DNA of 42,231 bases from positions 1 to 42,231 of the forward strand of contig WGFU01000022.1 of NCBI GenBank assembly GCA_015492075.1, written 5' to 3'. A program made the translations under genes and the position numbers. This stretch comes from Gammaproteobacteria bacterium. GTDB lineage: Bacteria; Pseudomonadota; Gammaproteobacteria; GCA-2400775. Position 1 is the stretch's first letter. The number at the start of each line of letters is the position of its first letter. Positions 24,350 to 36,385 of the stretch are shown here, in pieces. The notes beneath the pieces are model-generated. The model ran no database searches and was not told the origin of the DNA. It saw only the letters and a program-made list of their open reading frames with translations.

Positions 24350-25109
24350 ATGTTCCAGCGCTACATCGGTATCAACTACTCCGGCGCACAAACACCGGAA
24401 AGCCGTCTCAAAGCTCTGCAGGTCTATGTGGTGGCGTGTGATGGCGAGCCGGTAAAGGTCCGCCTACCGAAGGCGCGAAGAACTGGTCGCGGCTCGAGAT
24501 TGCACAATACTGTCTTAAGACGCTTGAATCCGACGAGCCTGTAATCATCGGCATCGATCATGGTTTCTCGTTCCCGCTGAGTTACATGCAGCGCTATGGG
24601 CTGACCAGTTGGATGGCTTTCTTCAGGACTTCATGCGGCACTGGCCAACAGTCGATCCCCATACCTACGTCGATTTTGTCCGTGATGACAATCCACGGAT
24701 GGGTGATCCATCCGAGTTGCGTCTTTGTGAACAATGGACAGCCACCGCGAAGAGTGTTTTTCTGTTCGATGTGCAGGGTTCGGTAGCGAAATCCACCCAT
24801 GCCGGTCTACCGTGGCTGTTGTGGTTACGAGAATCGCCAGCGTTGCGCGACAAGGTGCATTTCTGGCCATTTGATAGTTTCGATGTGCCGGAGGGCAAGT
24901 CGGTGATTGCAGAAGTCTATCCGGCCTTGTACAAGCGGCGTTTCCCCAGAGAAAACCGAACCTCTGATGAGCACGACGCGCTGGTCGGTTGCACCTGGCT
25001 GCGGGAGTCCGATCGCCGAGGAAGTCTCGACAGCTACTTTGCTCCGCCACTGACACTACCCGAACGGCGGCAGGCGGAATTGGAGGGGTGGATTCTCGGG
25101 GCGTGGTAG
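24350..25109 (+). pseudogene. Frameshifted RNase H-like (DUF429-like) gene
   Basis: Three frames together give one protein. From 24350: MFQRYIGINYSGAQTPESRL...VYVVACDG. A shift near 24460-24470 gives EGAKNWSRLEIAQYCLKTL...IIGIDHGFSFPLSYMQRYGL. A second shift near 24600 gives QLDGFLQDFMRHWPTV and onward to EGWILGAW. The two acidic phrases (YIGINYSGAQ and IGIDHGFSFP) and the late DEHDALVGCTWL phrase are like RNase H-fold DUF429-type proteins; this is a tentative link. Two frameshifts in 140 bp suggest decay of a gene about 250 residues long, or sequencing errors. It converges with the integrase gene. Confidence 0.6.
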
Positions 25110-25164
25110 CGACTCAATTTCTGCTGAAGGTAGTAACGTGTTCGCTACCTTGCGCCACGATCTT

Positions 25165-26166
25165 CTATCCCAGCTTCCTCGCCAAATCCTCCGCCTTTAG
25201 ATGCGTATATCTGCGCAGCATGCGCAGGTCTTTGTGACCGGTGATGCTGGCCACTTCCATAATATTGAGGCCTTTTTCGAACAGGCGGGTGGTGGCCTCG
25301 TGGCGCAGGTCGTGGAAGCGCAGATCCTTAATGTCAGTCCGGCGTACTGCGCGAGTGTAGGCGCGTTTGACGGCTTCGGTGGTGAGGCCGGGGAAGACTT
25401 GGCCATTGATACTGCGAGGAAGTGCGCGCAGAACTTTGATGGCAGTTGTTGAAAGTGGCACGGTGCGTGACTCGCCATTCTTGGTGTCCGGCAGGTGGGC
25501 GATGCAACGGTTGAGGTCTACATTTTCCCAGCGCAGGCTGATCAGTTCGCCCTGGCGCATGGCGGTCTCCAGGGCCAGCTGTACGATAGGAAGCAGGTGA
25601 GGATTGCGTGCCTCGCGGCAGGCCTTTAGCAGACGGGTTTCCTCGCTTTCCTCTCCATCTTCGCCTGGTTGCAGGCGGCGTTCGCGGGCTCTGGAGTGCG
25701 GGGGTAGTTTGATGTCCCGCACTGGGTTGTGGACGTGGATCCCCCATTCCTTGCGGGCCACCTCGAACAGGTGTGACAGGATTGTCAGGTCACGCTTTGC
25801 AGTGCCCGGGCAAACCTTGCGTAGGCGTTCATCCCGGTAGCGGGCGATGTCAACGCCACGAATACCGGCGACGAATCGCAGGGCGAGGGGTTGTTTCATG
25901 AAGGCTTGGATGCGGGCGGATTCGGGAGCAGCACCTTTTTTCAACGGCGTGACTTCTGCCAGGTAGCGTTCCAGCAGTTCCTTGAGGGTGGTGGATTCCG
26001 CCTCTGCTCTGGAGACGAACAGCCCCTGGTCCATTTCATACTCGATCGCCCGCGCCCAGATTTCCGCGGCTGCGCGTGTGTCAAAGGTCTTGGTCTGAAG
26101 AGGATGGCCCTTTTTCCGGACCTGGGCCTGCCATTGATAAAGACCGCGTTTTCTGAAAGTTGCCAT
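25165..26166 (-). CDS. int: Tyrosine recombinase (integrase) of the island
   Basis: The ATG at 26166 is preferred, with GGAG 8 nt upstream; the frame is open further upstream. The 333-residue enzyme has an N-terminal arm-binding part (MATFRKRGLYQWQAQVRKKG), a SAM-like core-binding domain (about 55-150) and a catalytic domain. Catalytic residues are visible in order: Arg204 (AMRQGEL), Lys229 (TKNGES), His285-x-x-Arg288 (HDLRHEATT), His311 (GHKDLR) and nucleophile Tyr320 (RRYTHL). All are intact, so activity is expected. The gene starts 114 bp from attR and reads into the island, a usual layout for tRNA-site elements. It would recombine attL and attR. Sites TCACACT (26169-26175) overlap its ribosome site, suggesting self-control. 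Confidence 0.95.
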   Translation of the reverse strand: MATFRKRGLYQWQAQVRKKGHPLQTKTFDTRAAAEIWARAIEYEMDQGLFVSRAEAESTTLKELLERYLAEVTPLKKGAAPESARIQAFMKQPLALRFVAGIRGVDIARYRDERLRKVCPGTAKRDLTILSHLFEVARKEWGIHVHNPVRDIKLPPHSRARERRLQPGEDGEESEETRLLKACREARNPHLLPIVQLALETAMRQGELISLRWENVDLNRCIAHLPDTKNGESRTVPLSTTAIKVLRALPRSINGQVFPGLTTEAVKRAYTRAVRRTDIKDLRFHDLRHEATTRLFEKGLNIMEVASITGHKDLRMLRRYTHLKAEDLARKLG

Positions 26167-26168
26167 TA

Positions 26169-26213
26169 TCACACTCCGCTCGTTCGCGAACGAGTGTGAC
26201 AACGCTGTGACAA
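26169..26213. promoter_or_regulatory. Right-end recombinase-type sites before int
   Basis: TCACACT (26169-26175) and the tandem AGTGTGACAA-N3-TGTGACAA (26193-26213) repeat the left-end pattern. The palindrome CGTTCGCGAACG lies between them (26181-26192). They fill the leader of int, so binding could both assemble the recombination complex and repress int. Confidence 0.6.
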
Positions 26214-26279
26214 ATAATCAGCTGGAAACCAAGTTCGGTAGTGGCGTGGTTCTTAACTGATTGAATGCAAGGGGTTTTA

Positions 26280-26325
26280 TTGGTCGGGGTGAGAGGATTT
26301 GAACCTCCGGCCCCTGCCTCCCGAA
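26280..26325. repeat. attR: 46-bp repeat within intact tRNA-Pro
   Basis: This copy is identical to attL (4452-4497) and is part of the complete tRNA-Pro(CGG) gene, so insertion kept the tRNA functional. Confidence 0.95.
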
Positions 26326-26357
26326 GGCAGTGCTCTACCAGGCTGAGCTACACCCCG
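26281..26357 (-). tRNA. tRNA-Pro (anticodon CGG)
   Basis: The minus strand gives a 77-nt cloverleaf with acceptor CGGGGTG/CACCCCG, D arm GCTCAGCCTGGTAGAGC, anticodon stem CTGCC/GGCAG around loop TTCGGGA (anticodon CGG) and T arm GGAGGTTCAAATCCTC. The 3' ACCA is encoded. It decodes CCG proline codons. The gene lies between ispB and the island and is the insertion target. Confidence 0.97.
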
Positions 26358-26415
26358 TTAACGAGGTAGTGTGAAAACCGTTCCGCATATAGCTCGTTAC
26401 GTTTATCCATAACCT

Positions 26416-27387
26416 CTAAAATGATCGTTGTACTGAAAATTTGGCCAGTGCCAGTAAGGCTTGTCGGTATGGTGTATCGGGAATATCCGCCAATGCCTGA
26501 CTGGCCTTGCTCGCCTCTTTGGCGGCGCAATCAGCAGTGTAGGTAATGGCGCCAGTCGATTCAATCGCCTTCATAATGGCAGGCAGTTTGTCGCGCCCAT
26601 TATTTTCGATCGCATCGCGAATAATGGCTGTTTGCTCTTTAGTGCCATGAGTCATGGCGCAGATCAGTGGCAGTGTGGGTTTGCCTTCAGCCAGGTCATC
26701 ACCGATATTCTTGCCAAGCTCTTTTGCCGAAGCACTGTAATCGAGCACATCATCAATCAGCTGGAAGGCGGTGCCCAGATGCATACCATAGTCAGCCATT
26801 GCTTGCTCGGTATCGGCATCTGAATCCGTCAGTACAGCGCCGAGCTGGGTCCCGGCCTGGAATAATTTTGCGGTTTTAGAACGAATCACCTCCAGGTAGC
26901 GTGCTTCGGTGGTGTCCGGGTCGTTACAGTTTAATAGTTGCAAAACCTCGCCTTCGGCAATGGTGTTGGTGGCATGGGCCAGGATTTCCATAATCCGCAT
27001 ATCGTCTGCCTCGACCATCATTTCAAACGCACGCGAATAGAGAAAATCCCCAACGAGCACGCTGGCTTCATTCCCCCAAAGGGCATTGGCAGTTTGTTGG
27101 CCGCGACGCATTTCGGACGCGTCAACGACATCGTCATGGAGCAGGGTGGCGGTATGAATGAACTCGATGATGGCAGCAATCAATTGGTGTTTTTGGCCTT
27201 GGTAGCCGAGTGCGCCGGCGGCCAGTAGCACTAGCTGCGGGCGTAGACGCTTACCGCCACTGTTGACGATATAGCCGCCAAGTTGGTTGATCAGTACTAC
27301 GTCTGAACTCAGGCGTTGGCCGATGAGTTGATCTACCGCCCGCATATCGTCTGCTATTAGGGCGAGCGTCTTGTCGAGTGCCGTCAT
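26416..27387 (-). CDS. ispB: Octaprenyl diphosphate synthase IspB
   Basis: The enzyme extends farnesyl diphosphate with isopentenyl diphosphate to a long all-trans chain, the side chain of ubiquinone. It has both Asp-rich motifs of prenyl synthases: DDVVDASEMRRG (85-89 for DDxxD) and DDVLD (212-216). It also has GGKRLRP (44-50) for substrate binding. Length 323 equals the E. coli enzyme. It is transcribed away from rplU, from the shared intergenic region of about 130 bp, as in other gammaproteobacteria. It is not essential to the island but marks the backbone at the right end. Confidence 0.95.
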   Translation of the reverse strand: MTALDKTLALIADDMRAVDQLIGQRLSSDVVLINQLGGYIVNSGGKRLRPQLVLLAAGALGYQGQKHQLIAAIIEFIHTATLLHDDVVDASEMRRGQQTANALWGNEASVLVGDFLYSRAFEMMVEADDMRIMEILAHATNTIAEGEVLQLLNCNDPDTTEARYLEVIRSKTAKLFQAGTQLGAVLTDSDADTEQAMADYGMHLGTAFQLIDDVLDYSASAKELGKNIGDDLAEGKPTLPLICAMTHGTKEQTAIIRDAIENNGRDKLPAIMKAIESTGAITYTADCAAKEASKASQALADIPDTPYRQALLALAKFSVQRSF

Positions 27388-27454
27388 GGTTGGGTGCTAC
27401 TGAGAAGTTGATGTCGTGTCACGGCTTAGCCGCGACATTTTTGCCACTAAGAAA

Positions 27455-27483
27455 TTGACGTGAAGAATACCACAAGATACAAT
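27455..27483 (+). promoter_or_regulatory. Sigma-70 promoter of rplU-rpmA
   Basis: TTGACG (27455-27460) and TACAAT (27478-27483) are separated by exactly 17 bp. This near-consensus promoter would start transcription near 27490, about 30 nt before the rplU GTG. Confidence 0.75.
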
Positions 27484-27519
27484 GCGCGGCTTAATTTTGA
27501 ATATATAGGGATCGATACT

Positions 27520-27834
27520 GTGTCATACGCGGTGATCAAGACGGGCGGTAAACAGTACCGTGTCGCTGAAGGCGATATCGTTGAAGTAGAAAAGATTGTA
27601 GCGAACGAGGGCGATAGCGTTGAGCTCGGCGATGTATTAATGGTTGTAGATGGTGACAATGTAACCGTCGGTGCGCCATTTATCGATGGTGCCAAAGTAA
27701 CCGCTAAAGTATGTACCCACGGTCGCGGTGAGAAGATTCGTATTATCAAATTCCGTCGGCGTAAGCATTATCGTCGGCAGGCGGGACATCGCCAGCATTT
27801 TACCCGATTAGAAGTAACAGGCATTAGCGCCTAG
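27520..27834 (+). CDS. rplU: Ribosomal protein bL21
   Basis: The GTG at 27520 gives the normal start [14 protein letters not shown], preceded by AGGG; the open frame upstream is not conserved. The 104-residue length is typical. The signature [21 protein letters not shown] near the end binds 23S rRNA. bL21 is part of the large subunit. It is followed by rpmA 30 nt later, in the standard rplU-rpmA-obgE order. Confidence 0.97.
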   Translation: MSYAVIKTGGKQYRVAEGDIVEVEKIVANEGDSVELGDVLMVVDGDNVTVGAPFIDGAKVTAKVCTHGRGEKIRIIKFRRRKHYRRQAGHRQHFTRLEVTGISA

Positions 27835-27864
27835 TTTTCCTGATAAGCGCTCGGAGAGAGAAGA

Positions 27865-28122
27865 ATGGCTCATAAAAAAGCAGGCGGCAGTACTCGTAAT
27901 GGTCGCGATTCAGAGTCCAAACGGCTTGGCGTCAAGCGTTATGGTGGTGAAGTGGTCAGTGCCGGTAATATTATCGTGCGCCAGCGTGGTACACGTGTTC
28001 ACGCCGGCACCAACGTTGGCTTAGGTCGTGATCACACTTTGTTTGCCAAGGTTGATGGTCGGGTCACCTTTGAAAGAAAGGGTCCGCAACACCGTCAATT
28101 TGTCAGTGTGGTCGCTGAATAG
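27865..28122 (+). CDS. rpmA: Ribosomal protein bL27
   Basis: The 85-residue protein has the classic start [27 protein letters not shown], whose N-terminal tail reaches the peptidyl transferase centre of the large subunit. [15 protein letters not shown] is the other family signature. GGAGAGA precedes the ATG. A terminator follows at 28156-28178. Confidence 0.98.
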   Translation: MAHKKAGGSTRNGRDSESKRLGVKRYGGEVVSAGNIIVRQRGTRVHAGTNVGLGRDHTLFAKVDGRVTFERKGPQHRQFVSVVAE

Positions 28123-28155
28123 GGCTCGGACATTTTAACGATATTGATAACAAAG

Positions 28156-28178
28156 CCCCGTCCCAGACGGGGTTTTTT
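28156..28178 (+). terminator. Rho-independent terminator after rpmA
   Basis: A 7-bp stem CCCCGTC/GACGGGG with a 3-nt loop is followed by six T. It separates the two ribosomal genes from obgE, which probably has partial read-through or its own promoter in 28179-28239. Confidence 0.92.
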
Positions 28179-28188
28179 GTTTGTGTAG

Positions 28189-30436
<2,248 letters not shown>

Positions 30437-30538
30437 GGCGGCTGATTTAAATGAATGAAACCCCGAAAGAGAACACTCAATAGCTTTTTACCACGCGGTG
30501 ACGGCGGCTAAGCCCGCGACCCGCGCAGCAACACAGGC

Positions 30539-30799
30539 TTATAATGCCCGAATATGGCTGTTTAAGCGGCTTTTATGACGGGCTGCCTTGTTTTTGTTGA
30601 TAATCCCTTTGCCAGCCATTTTGTCAATGGTTGGCACGGCAGCCTTGTAGGCAGCTTCGGCTTTATCCTTTTCGCCGGCATCAATGGCGTAAAGAACCTT
30701 TTTAATCGCAGTGCGTAGCGTTGAACGCTGAGCAGAGTTGTGGCTGCGGCGTTGTTCAGCTTGACGTGCGCGTTTTCTGGCTTGGGCAGAGTTGGCCAA
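30539..30799 (-). CDS. rpsT: Ribosomal protein bS20
   Basis: The start is a TTG at 30799, giving (M)[17 protein letters not shown]. This matches the family, whose E. coli gene also begins with UUG; GGAG lies 7 nt upstream. The product has 86 residues (E. coli 87), with the helical rRNA-binding core [12 protein letters not shown]...[15 protein letters not shown]. bS20 binds 16S rRNA in the small subunit. A rare start and translational self-repression are known for E. coli rpsT. It is convergent with proB and divergent from murJ, the usual backbone place. Confidence 0.95.
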   Translation of the reverse strand: MANSAQARKRARQAEQRRSHNSAQRSTLRTAIKKVLYAIDAGEKDKAEAAYKAAVPTIDKMAGKGIINKNKAARHKSRLNSHIRAL

Positions 30800-30952
30800 G
30801 GTATTGCTCCAAAAACTGGTTTCGAGCCGAGCATTATCACTATCGATCGGGCATGTGTCAATCATTTTGCCAAGTTTAGTGCTAACAGCTGCGAAGATGC
30901 GGGTCACACGGTACACTTGCGTCATGACACATCAAGGGCTTACCGCCGTTTC

Positions 30953-32494
30953 GTGAGCAAAGGTTTACTCAAATCCTCCGTCAGTGTTAGTACTATGACG
31001 TTTTTGTCGCGCATTCTCGGCTTTGTTCGAGACGTTATTATTGCGCGAATCTTTGGCGCCAGTCTGGTTGCCGATGTATTTTTTGTCGCTTTCAAGATTC
31101 CCAATTTTCTTCGTCGTCTGTTTGCAGAAGGTGCCTTTTCACTGGCTTTTGTGCCGGTTTTTTCTGAGTACAAGGCGCAGCGCGAAGAGGCGGATATTAA
31201 GCGTCTAGCCGATGGGGTGGCGGCATCGCTTGGTTTGATTTTGCTGGCTGTGACCGTGATTGGGGTGATTGCTGCGCCGATACTGGTAACGATTTTTGCC
31301 CCGGGTTTTATTGGCGACGAAGGCAAGTTTGAGTTGGCGGTGGACATGTTGCGCATCACCTTCCCTTATATCTTTTTTATCTCTTTAACCGCCTTTGCCG
31401 GTGGCATCCTCAATAGTTATGGTCGCTTTGCAATACCCGCGTTTACCCCGGTGTTGCTGAATCTTTCCCTGATTTTCGCTGCCATCGTGTTAGCACCCTA
31501 TTTTGAGCAGCCGATTATGGCCTTGGCATGGGGCGTGTTTATTGCGGGGGCGGCGCAATTGGTTTTTCAATTGCCATTTCTGGCGCAAATCAAGATGTTG
31601 CCGCGGCCACGGCGCGGGGCCGATGTGGAGGGCGTCAGCCGTATCAAAAAATTGATGTTGCCAGCCATATTTGGTTCCTCTGTTGCGCAGGTTAATTTAT
31701 TGATCGATACCTTGATCGCCTCGTTTTTAGTGACGGGGAGTATTAGCTGGCTGTACTACTCAGATCGTTTGGTCGAATTTCCTTTGGGCGTTTTTGGCGT
31801 CGCCTTGGCGACGGTCATTTTGCCGAAACTATCACAACAACACACCCTGGCATCAGCGCAGCAATTTTCGCATACCTTGGATTGGGCGCTGCGTTGGGTG
31901 GTCGTGATAGCTGTGCCTTCTACACTGGGGCTGATGCTGATGGCACAACCGATGTTGGTGACGCTTTTTCAATATGGTGCATTTGATGGCCATGATGTCA
32001 CCATGGCGGGCAGGAGTTTGCTCGCCTATTCGCTGGGTTTGGCTGGTTTCATTATGGTGAAGATATTGGCGGCGGGGTTTTATTCGCGTCACGATATGAA
32101 GACACCGGTAAAGGTGGCGGTTATCGCTATGGTCGTCAATATGGTAATGAACGTGATTTTGGTTTTTCCTTTGGCTCACGCAGGCCTGGCGTTGGCGACT
32201 TCGTTATCGGCATGGTTGAATGCGGGATGGTTACTGATTTTGCTGCGGCGTAACGGTATCTATCAACCCGGTAGTGGCTGGACTTTGTTGCTGTTGCGTA
32301 CGTTTTTAGCAACATTAACCATGGCGCTGGTCTTGTATTTTCTGGTGCCGGCCGGATCAGAATGGATGCACAAATTATGGTATGAGCGCGGCATCAGTTT
32401 ATTACTGTGGCTATTGTTGGGCGCGGCGACCTATCTGGTTTCTTTGCTTGCGCTGGGTGTGCGCTGGCGCCATTTGAAGGTGCAGGGTGAATAG
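30953..32494 (+). CDS. murJ: Lipid II flippase MurJ
   Basis: The GTG at 30953 gives (V)SKGLLKSSVSVSTMTFLSR, matching E. coli MurJ (MNLLKSLAAVSSMTMFSR); the open frame further upstream overlaps rpsT and is not conserved. The protein is about 513 residues with 14 hydrophobic segments of the MOP superfamily. The conserved N-terminal phrase ARIFGASLVADVFFVAFKIPNFLRRLFAEGAF carries the Arg residues of the central cavity. It moves lipid II across the inner membrane for peptidoglycan synthesis. It lies 6 nt before ribF. The ribosome site (AAGGG, about 14 nt upstream) is distant, so the start is only likely. Confidence 0.93.
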   Translation: MSKGLLKSSVSVSTMTFLSRILGFVRDVIIARIFGASLVADVFFVAFKIPNFLRRLFAEGAFSLAFVPVFSEYKAQREEADIKRLADGVAASLGLILLAVTVIGVIAAPILVTIFAPGFIGDEGKFELAVDMLRITFPYIFFISLTAFAGGILNSYGRFAIPAFTPVLLNLSLIFAAIVLAPYFEQPIMALAWGVFIAGAAQLVFQLPFLAQIKMLPRPRRGADVEGVSRIKKLMLPAIFGSSVAQVNLLIDTLIASFLVTGSISWLYYSDRLVEFPLGVFGVALATVILPKLSQQHTLASAQQFSHTLDWALRWVVVIAVPSTLGLMLMAQPMLVTLFQYGAFDGHDVTMAGRSLLAYSLGLAGFIMVKILAAGFYSRHDMKTPVKVAVIAMVVNMVMNVILVFPLAHAGLALATSLSAWLNAGWLLILLRRNGIYQPGSGWTLLLLRTFLATLTMALVLYFLVPAGSEWMHKLWYERGISLLLWLLLGAATYLVSLLALGVRWRHLKVQGE

Positions 32495-32500
32495 CGAATT

Positions 32501-33448
32501 ATGAAGCTGATTCGTGGTTTGACGGGGCTGCACCGGTGGACTCATTCCAGCGCAGTCACTATTGGTAATTTCGATGGTATACATCTCGGCCATCAAAAAA
32601 TGCTGGCGCGTTTATGTGAAAAATCCAACGAGCTGGGGCTGTCGCCCGTTCTGGTGACCTTTGAACCCCTGCCGCATGAATTTTTCGCAAAAAATAAAGC
32701 TTGTGCTCGTTTGATGGGCTTGCGCGATAAACTGTTATATTTATCTGCGCATAGCGGACTCGAAGCTGTTGTATGCTTGCCTTTTAATCGTGCTTTTTCC
32801 GAGCTGCCGGCGCAGCGCTTTGTCAGTGATATCTTGCTAGACGGTTTATCAGCCAAGTATGTATTGCTGGGCGATGATTTTCGCTTTGGTCATCAGCGCG
32901 CAGGCGATCTGGCCTTGTTGCGGAAAATGGCTGCTAAGGCTGGTTTTGAAGTCGAAGCGATGCCCAGTGTCAGAGTAGGGGCTGAACGGGTTAGCAGCAC
33001 CTTGGTTAGAACCGCATTGGCAGCCGCTGATTTCGCCACCGTCAATCAGTTGCTTGATCGCCCCTATCGCTTGTCCGGTCGCGTGGTTAAGGGTGATCAA
33101 TTGGGCCGCACATTGGGCTATCCGACGGCAAATATTCATCTGCATCATCGGTCGTTGGCCTTGTCCGGCGTGTTTGCCGTATCGCTGCGGGGACTGAATG
33201 GCCAGGTTCATTACGGTATGGCCAATATTGGTCGGCGGCCGACAGTGGCTGGACGGGAGTTGCGTTTTGAGGTTCATTTGCTTGATTACGAGGGCGAGTT
33301 TTATGGTCGTTACGTTGGGGTCGATTTCTTCGCCAAGCTGCGCGATGAGCAGCGTTTCGATTCTCTCGACGCTTTAAAGGCACAGTTGGCCGCAGATGAA
33401 CGCGCGACACGGGATTATTTTGCCCATTCACGTAAATCTGGTGCCTGA
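32501..33448 (+). CDS. ribF: Riboflavin kinase / FMN adenylyltransferase
   Basis: This bifunctional enzyme makes FMN and then FAD. The N-terminal nucleotidyltransferase has SAVTIGNFDGIHLGHQ (17-32), and the C-terminal kinase domain has GRVVKGDQLGRTLGYPTANI (190-209) and VHYGMANIGRRPTV. Length 315 is normal (E. coli 313). It begins 6 nt after murJ and ends 78 bp before ileS, in the conserved murJ-ribF-ileS-lspA order. Confidence 0.97.
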   Translation: MKLIRGLTGLHRWTHSSAVTIGNFDGIHLGHQKMLARLCEKSNELGLSPVLVTFEPLPHEFFAKNKACARLMGLRDKLLYLSAHSGLEAVVCLPFNRAFSELPAQRFVSDILLDGLSAKYVLLGDDFRFGHQRAGDLALLRKMAAKAGFEVEAMPSVRVGAERVSSTLVRTALAAADFATVNQLLDRPYRLSGRVVKGDQLGRTLGYPTANIHLHHRSLALSGVFAVSLRGLNGQVHYGMANIGRRPTVAGRELRFEVHLLDYEGEFYGRYVGVDFFAKLRDEQRFDSLDALKAQLAADERATRDYFAHSRKSGA

Positions 33449-33526
33449 ACCCACGCAAATTACTGGCCGCAAGGCTCATTATCATCGATAATGGTCGGCT
33501 TTTGAAGCATCAAGCACCCGTCCACA

Positions 33527-36385
33527 ATGAGTGAATATAAAAACACCCTCAATCTTCCTAAAACCGCGTTCCCCATGAAGGCGAACCTGGCTCAGCGTGA
33601 GCCGCAACGGCTCAAATGCTGGCAGGAAAACGATCTCTATGCGCAAGTGCGCCAGGCTTGCAAGGGGCGGCCACGCTACGTTTTGCATGACGGGCCACCG
33701 TACGCCAATGGCGAGATTCATATTGGTCATGCCGTTAACAAAATTTTGAAAGACATCATCGTCAAGTCAAAAACCCTCAGTGGTTTTGATGCCGACTATG
33801 TGCCAGGTTGGGATTGTCACGGTCTCCCCATCGAGTTAATGGTGGAAAAGAAAATCGGCAAGGCAGGCCATAAGGTCGACGCCAAAACGTTTCGCCATGC
33901 CTGTCGCGACTACGCGGCCAAACAGATAGATAAACAGCGACAAGACTTTATTCGGCTAGGGGTGGTGGGCGATTGGCAGAATCCTTATCGCACCATGGAC
34001 TATAAGTTCGAAGCAAACATCGTTCGCAGCTTGGGCAAGATCATCAAGGCGGGCCATGTCAGCCAGGGTTTCAAACCGGTTTACTGGTGTACTGATTGTG
34101 CTTCGGCTCTAGCCGAGGCGGAGGTCGAATATCAGGACAAGCAATCCCCCGCCATCGATGTTAAATTTAATTTTATCGATGTTGATGCGTTTTGGCAGGC
34201 TTGCGCGCTGTCCAAGCCTGATCATGCCCCTGACAATAGCAGTGTGTCAGCGGTGATATGGACGACTACACCGTGGACCTTGCCGGCCAATCAGGCTGTT
34301 TGTCTGCACCCTGATGTCGATTATGCTGTTATCGCAATCACCGGTGGGCAGGGTGCAGAATATCTGTTATTGGCGCAAGCCTTGTTGCAGACTGCCATGC
34401 AACGTTACGGTATTGATGACTACAATGTGGTGGCGACAGTAAAAGGCCGGGCGTTGGAGGGTTTGCAACTGGCGCATCCGTTTTACGAGCGCCAGGTGCC
34501 TGTAGTGCTGGGTGATTATGTCACCACCGAATCCGGTACCGGTGCTGTGCATACTGCTCCCGGTCACGGCCAGGATGACTATAGCGTCGGTCTGAAATAT
34601 GCCTTGCCGGTTACCAATCCCGTTGCCGGCAATGGTGTCTTTGTTGAAGGTACTGAATATGTTGCGGGTCAGTATGTTCTGAAAGCCAATGCATCAGTGA
34701 TCGAGTTACTCAGCGAGCGTCAGGCACTGCTCCATCATGAGGCGATTCATCACAGCTACCCACATTGTTGGCGTCATAAGACACCATTGATTTTTAGGGC
34801 GACACCGCAGTGGTTTATCAGTATGTCCAAGAACGGTCTGCGTGATCGCGTTATGCAAAGTATTGATACGGTTGCGTGGCTGCCAAGTTGGGGCCGGTCG
34901 CGTATTAAATCGATGGTGGAAAATCGTCCGGATTGGTGTATTTCGCGTCAGCGTACCTGGGGTGTGCCGATTGCCTTGTTTATCGATAAAGAAAGCGGTG
35001 CCTTGCATCCTGATACCGAAGCCTTGATAGAGCAGGTGGCGCAACGAATTGAAGGCAACGGTATTGATGCCTGGTTTGATTTGGCACCGGCCGATCTTGG
35101 GGTGGATGAAAGCCGTTATGAAAAGGTTACCGATACTTTGGATGTTTGGTTTGATTCGGGTGTCACCCATCAGGCGGTTTTGGGGCAGCGCGAGAGTTTG
35201 CCGTTTCCTGCTGATTTATATTTAGAAGGCTCTGATCAACATCGTGGCTGGTTCCAGTCATCCTTATTAAGCTCGGTGGCGATTCACGGTGACACCGGTG
35301 CCGAGGCGTATTATGGCGCCCCGTACAAAACCGTATTGACGCATGGCTTTACCGTTGATGCCAAGGGCATAAAAATGTCGAAGTCCAGGGGCAATGTGGT
35401 GGCGCCACAAAAAGTGATGAACCAATTGGGCGCCGATGTCCTGCGCCTTTGGGTGGCGGCGACCGATTACAGTAGCGAGATGAGCGTCTCTGACGAGATT
35501 CTTAAACGTGCGGCGGACGCCTACCGGCGTATGCGCAATACTGCGCGCTATTTACTCTCCAATCTGGATGATTTTGACCCGGCCGAGCAAAGCGTGGCGA
35601 TCGACGATATGCTGGCGCTGGATCGTTGGGCGGTAGAGATGGCGCAGGCGGTGCAGGATGAAGTTATCGAGGCCTACCAGCATTTTGAGTTGCATCGTAT
35701 TTATCAGCGCGTGCATAATTTTTGCGCCAATGAGCTAGGCAGCCTCTATCTGGATATCACCAAGGATCGTCAATACACGACACAGGCCAACAGCCATGCA
35801 CGGCGCTCGTCGCAAACGGCGATGTTTCATATTGTCGAGGCCTTGTCGCGTTGGTTGGCGCCTATTTTGAGTTTTACTGCCGACGAATTATGGCAGTTTA
35901 TTCCTGGACAGCGGTCACAAACGGTGTTTACCGAAACCTGGTACGGCTTACCTAAAGCGACAACAGCGGCAGTAGTTTCCGATGTGCAGTGGCAGCAAAT
36001 TTTCTCGGTACGCGCGGCGGTTGCCAAGCGTCTTGAAGCGCTGCGTGTCGCGGGTGATATCGGTTCATCGCTGGATGCGGAGGTAGAGCTGTACTGCGGG
36101 AGTGAGCTGCACGCCTCCTTGTCTGTGCTTGACGATGAATTGCGCTTTGTCCTGATGACGTCTGACGCATCGGTTTCAGCGCTGGATGCGGCGCCCGCTG
36201 CTGCGGTCGAAGCGAGTATTGACAGCGTCCCACTAAAAATTCACGCGCTGGCGTCCAGGCATGATAAATGTGAGCGCTGTTGGCAGCGCCGTAGCGATAT
36301 TGGCAGCAGTGAGCAACATCCACGGCTGTGTCGGCGTTGTGTCGATAATATTGATGGCACCGGTGAATCGCGCCGGTTCGCTTAG
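33527..36385 (+). CDS. ileS: Isoleucyl-tRNA synthetase
   Basis: The class I synthetase has HIGH at 65-68 ([14 protein letters not shown]) and KMSKS at 616-620. The editing domain lies between them ([12 protein letters not shown]...[15 protein letters not shown]). A C-terminal zinc finger CERC...CRRC at about 911-938 marks the bacterial, non-eukaryote-like type. Length 952 is normal (E. coli 938). The TAG stop shares one base with the lspA GTG start. Confidence 0.98.
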   Translation: MSEYKNTLNLPKTAFPMKANLAQREPQRLKCWQENDLYAQVRQACKGRPRYVLHDGPPYANGEIHIGHAVNKILKDIIVKSKTLSGFDADYVPGWDCHGLPIELMVEKKIGKAGHKVDAKTFRHACRDYAAKQIDKQRQDFIRLGVVGDWQNPYRTMDYKFEANIVRSLGKIIKAGHVSQGFKPVYWCTDCASALAEAEVEYQDKQSPAIDVKFNFIDVDAFWQACALSKPDHAPDNSSVSAVIWTTTPWTLPANQAVCLHPDVDYAVIAITGGQGAEYLLLAQALLQTAMQRYGIDDYNVVATVKGRALEGLQLAHPFYERQVPVVLGDYVTTESGTGAVHTAPGHGQDDYSVGLKYALPVTNPVAGNGVFVEGTEYVAGQYVLKANASVIELLSERQALLHHEAIHHSYPHCWRHKTPLIFRATPQWFISMSKNGLRDRVMQSIDTVAWLPSWGRSRIKSMVENRPDWCISRQRTWGVPIALFIDKESGALHPDTEALIEQVAQRIEGNGIDAWFDLAPADLGVDESRYEKVTDTLDVWFDSGVTHQAVLGQRESLPFPADLYLEGSDQHRGWFQSSLLSSVAIHGDTGAEAYYGAPYKTVLTHGFTVDAKGIKMSKSRGNVVAPQKVMNQLGADVLRLWVAATDYSSEMSVSDEILKRAADAYRRMRNTARYLLSNLDDFDPAEQSVAIDDMLALDRWAVEMAQAVQDEVIEAYQHFELHRIYQRVHNFCANELGSLYLDITKDRQYTTQANSHARRSSQTAMFHIVEALSRWLAPILSFTADELWQFIPGQRSQTVFTETWYGLPKATTAAVVSDVQWQQIFSVRAAVAKRLEALRVAGDIGSSLDAEVELYCGSELHASLSVLDDELRFVLMTSDASVSALDAAPAAAVEASIDSVPLKIHALASRHDKCERCWQRRSDIGSSEQHPRLCRRCVDNIDGTGESRRFA

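Larger units (their letters stand above)
4452..26325. mobile_element. tRNA-Pro-integrated genomic island (about 21.9 kb)
   Basis: A 46-bp direct repeat that equals the 3' part of the tRNA-Pro(CGG) gene bounds this segment. The complete tRNA is at the right and a fragment is at the left. The integrase gene is the last gene before the intact tRNA. Inside are phage-like DNA-binding proteins, a decayed second integrase, a restriction-modification and SIR2/HEPN defence operon, and unknown genes. Conserved chromosomal genes resume on both sides (pilS/PP0621 at left, ispB at right). No conjugation genes, phage structural genes or relaxase are seen, so the element is probably passively mobilised or a satellite-like or defence island. 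Confidence 0.93.

Noticed and set aside
25105-25149. Inverted repeat GGTAGCGA/TCGCTACC as bidirectional terminator
   Set aside because: The loop is 29 nt and no T-run follows on either side, so a terminator is not supported.
4452-26325. CRISPR array or prophage in the island
   Set aside because: No regularly spaced repeats, cas genes, capsid, tail, terminase or lysis genes are seen.
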